Shown here: positions 6,854 to 7,278 of the stretch, piece by piece | How positions within the stretch are numbered: position 1 is the first letter of the stretch | How the letters are laid out: every line of letters starts with the position of its first letter | DNA from: Promethearchaeota archaeon | GTDB lineage: Archaea > Asgardarchaeota > Lokiarchaeia > Sigynarchaeales > SOKP01 | DNA length: 7,278 nt | Direction of reading: 5' to 3' | Assembly (NCBI GenBank): GCA_030605085.1 | Contig: JAUWBH010000221.1 | Span: forward strand, 1 to 7,278 | Position numbers and translations under genes: made by a program | The notes under the pieces: model-generated | What the model saw: only the letters and a program-made list of their open reading frames with translations | What the model was told of the DNA's origin: nothing | Databases searched by the model: none

Positions 6854-6879
6854 ATTTAAAAAATGCAATTTATTTAAAA
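6849..6879. repeat. Tandem 13-base direct repeat carrying TATA boxes
   Basis: The 13-base sequence AATTTATTTAAAA occurs at 6849-6861 and again, exactly, at 6867-6879, an 18-base period. On the minus strand each copy contains TTTAAATA. The copies may be alternative promoters for the same gene. Confidence 0.55.
6853..6860 (-). promoter_or_regulatory. TATA box TTTAAATA of the glycosyltransferase at 5610-6821
   Basis: The minus strand reads TTTAAATA, a match to the archaeal box A consensus (TTTAWATA). Its centre is about 35 bases upstream of the ATG at 6821, so a short leader of about 8-10 bases is expected. An identical TTTAAATA lies 18 bases further upstream (6871-6878). Confidence 0.55.
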
Positions 6880-7010
6880 GTTAATATCCTAGTCCCAATT
6901 TATCAGTAAACTTCAATTTGAGATGATAAGATTTCGATGTTATTATTATTCTCGCCAATCAAAAGAATTTTCAATTAATTTTTATTTTTAAAATTATTAA
7001 AATGATATAA

Positions 7011-7054
7011 TTAGAATAAAAATATTTAGAATAAAGTAGATAATAATTAGAATT
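7011..7054. repeat. Three direct copies of TTAGAAT upstream of the epimerase-type gene
   Basis: TTAGAATAAA occurs at 7011-7020 and 7026-7035, and TTAGAATT at 7047-7054. The spacings are 15 and 21 bases, so the last copy ends 19 bases before the ATG at 7074. They could be repeated activator or repressor sites, or just low-complexity DNA. The surrounding AT-rich sequence also offers TATA-like stretches (for example 7003-7013), none clearly best. Confidence 0.4.
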
Positions 7055-7073
7055 TCTCATAGGAAATCGAATT

Positions 7074-7278
7074 ATGACGCCAAATGTTTTACTTGTAGGT
7101 GGACTTGGATATATTGGTAGTATCTTATACGATGTAATAAAGGAAGAGGGTTGGAATGTAGAAATATTAGATAACCATCTGTATAAGGAACTAGAACCAA
7201 CTCATGAATTTACAGAAGCTGATACTAAAGATAAAGAAGCTATCAAAAAGATAATTCAAAATCATGATGTGGTCGTAA
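7074..7278 (+). CDS. NAD-dependent epimerase/dehydratase, extended SDR family (N-terminal part)
   Basis: The first 68 codons of a gene that runs off the window. The protein starts MTPNVLLVGGLGYIGSILYD, an NAD-binding Rossmann strand-loop-helix with the G-x-x-G-x-x-G motif (G9, G12, G15) in the GGxGYIG form typical of UDP-glucose 4-epimerase-like and related nucleotide-sugar enzymes. D33 (VEILDN) is the acidic residue that binds the adenosine ribose and indicates NAD preference. AD at 49-50 precedes a helix and then the HDVVV strand, as in the family. The catalytic Y-x-x-x-K lies beyond the window, so the reaction is unknown; supplying a nucleotide sugar to the neighbouring glycosyltransferases is the natural inference. 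AGGA at 7061-7064 is nine bases before the ATG and might act as a weak ribosome binding site. No in-frame start codon is seen further upstream nearby. Confidence 0.82.
   Translation, partial: MTPNVLLVGGLGYIGSILYDVIKEEGWNVEILDNHLYKELEPTHEFTEADTKDKEAIKKIIQNHDVVV

Larger units (their letters stand above)
6822..7073. other. Divergent intergenic region between the glycosyltransferase and epimerase-type genes
   Basis: This 252-base, strongly AT-rich spacer has no credible gene. Going from left to right it holds TTAATCGAAT (6825-6834), a perfect inverted repeat (6837-6853), a doubled 13-base TATA-containing element (6849-6861 and 6867-6879), a middle stretch of about 120 bases with no recognised element, then three copies of TTAGAAT (7011, 7026 and 7047) and a second AATCGAAT octamer (7065-7072) two bases before the ATG at 7074. 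It must carry the promoters for both divergent genes. Confidence 0.6.

Noticed and set aside
1..7278. tRNA, rRNA, CRISPR arrays, insertion sequences or attachment sites
   Set aside because: I saw no regularly spaced long repeats, no transposase-like protein, no terminal inverted repeats flanking a gene, and no tRNA-like cloverleaf or GC-rich RNA gene island.

Overview
The window most likely comes from an AT-rich archaeon. The reasons are: TATA-like boxes centred about 27 bases upstream of at least two start codons with no Shine-Dalgarno sequence between (leaderless-type spacing), T-rich stretches after a stop codon, and glycosyltransferase and flippase types common in archaeal surface-glycan loci. 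An Asgard-type lineage would fit the composition and gene types, but the lineage is inference and I could not test it.

Layout. (1) Positions 1-519, + strand: the last 172 codons of a major facilitator superfamily transporter resembling the organophosphate:phosphate antiporter (GlpT/UhpT) branch, about 38% GC, followed by a T-rich terminator. (2) Positions 631-2115, + strand: a complete Wzx/MOP-type polysaccharide flippase with about 14 membrane segments. (3) Positions 2130-6821, - strand: in transcription order, a GT4-like glycosyltransferase (5610-6821), a class I SAM-dependent methyltransferase (4767-5552), a canonical GT4 glycosyltransferase (3524-4711) and a divergent GT-B glycosyltransferase (2130-3362). 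(4) From 7074 to the window edge, + strand: the N-terminus of an extended short-chain dehydrogenase/reductase (nucleotide-sugar epimerase/dehydratase type).

How the genes work together (inference). The epimerase-type enzyme would make an activated sugar, the three glycosyltransferases would build a lipid-linked oligosaccharide on the cytoplasmic face, the methyltransferase may decorate or cap it, and the flippase would move it across the membrane. No polymerase, oligosaccharyltransferase or initiating phosphoglycosyltransferase is visible, so the cluster probably continues beyond the window or relies on genes elsewhere.

Transcription (inference). The spacers after 5610-6821 and 4767-5552 show no sense-strand T-tract, while a palindrome plus T-rich tail lies directly after 3524-4711. 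This suggests a possible three-gene unit (6821 down to 3524) and a separately promoted fourth gene (3362 down to 2130). The 252-base divergent spacer 6822-7073 is the richest non-coding segment: it holds tandem TATA boxes, a perfect 17-base inverted repeat, repeated TTAGAAT copies and two copies of an AATCGAAT octamer. I see a plausible surface-glycan locus with some unexplained regulatory-looking sequence, and no clear evidence of an entirely new kind of system.
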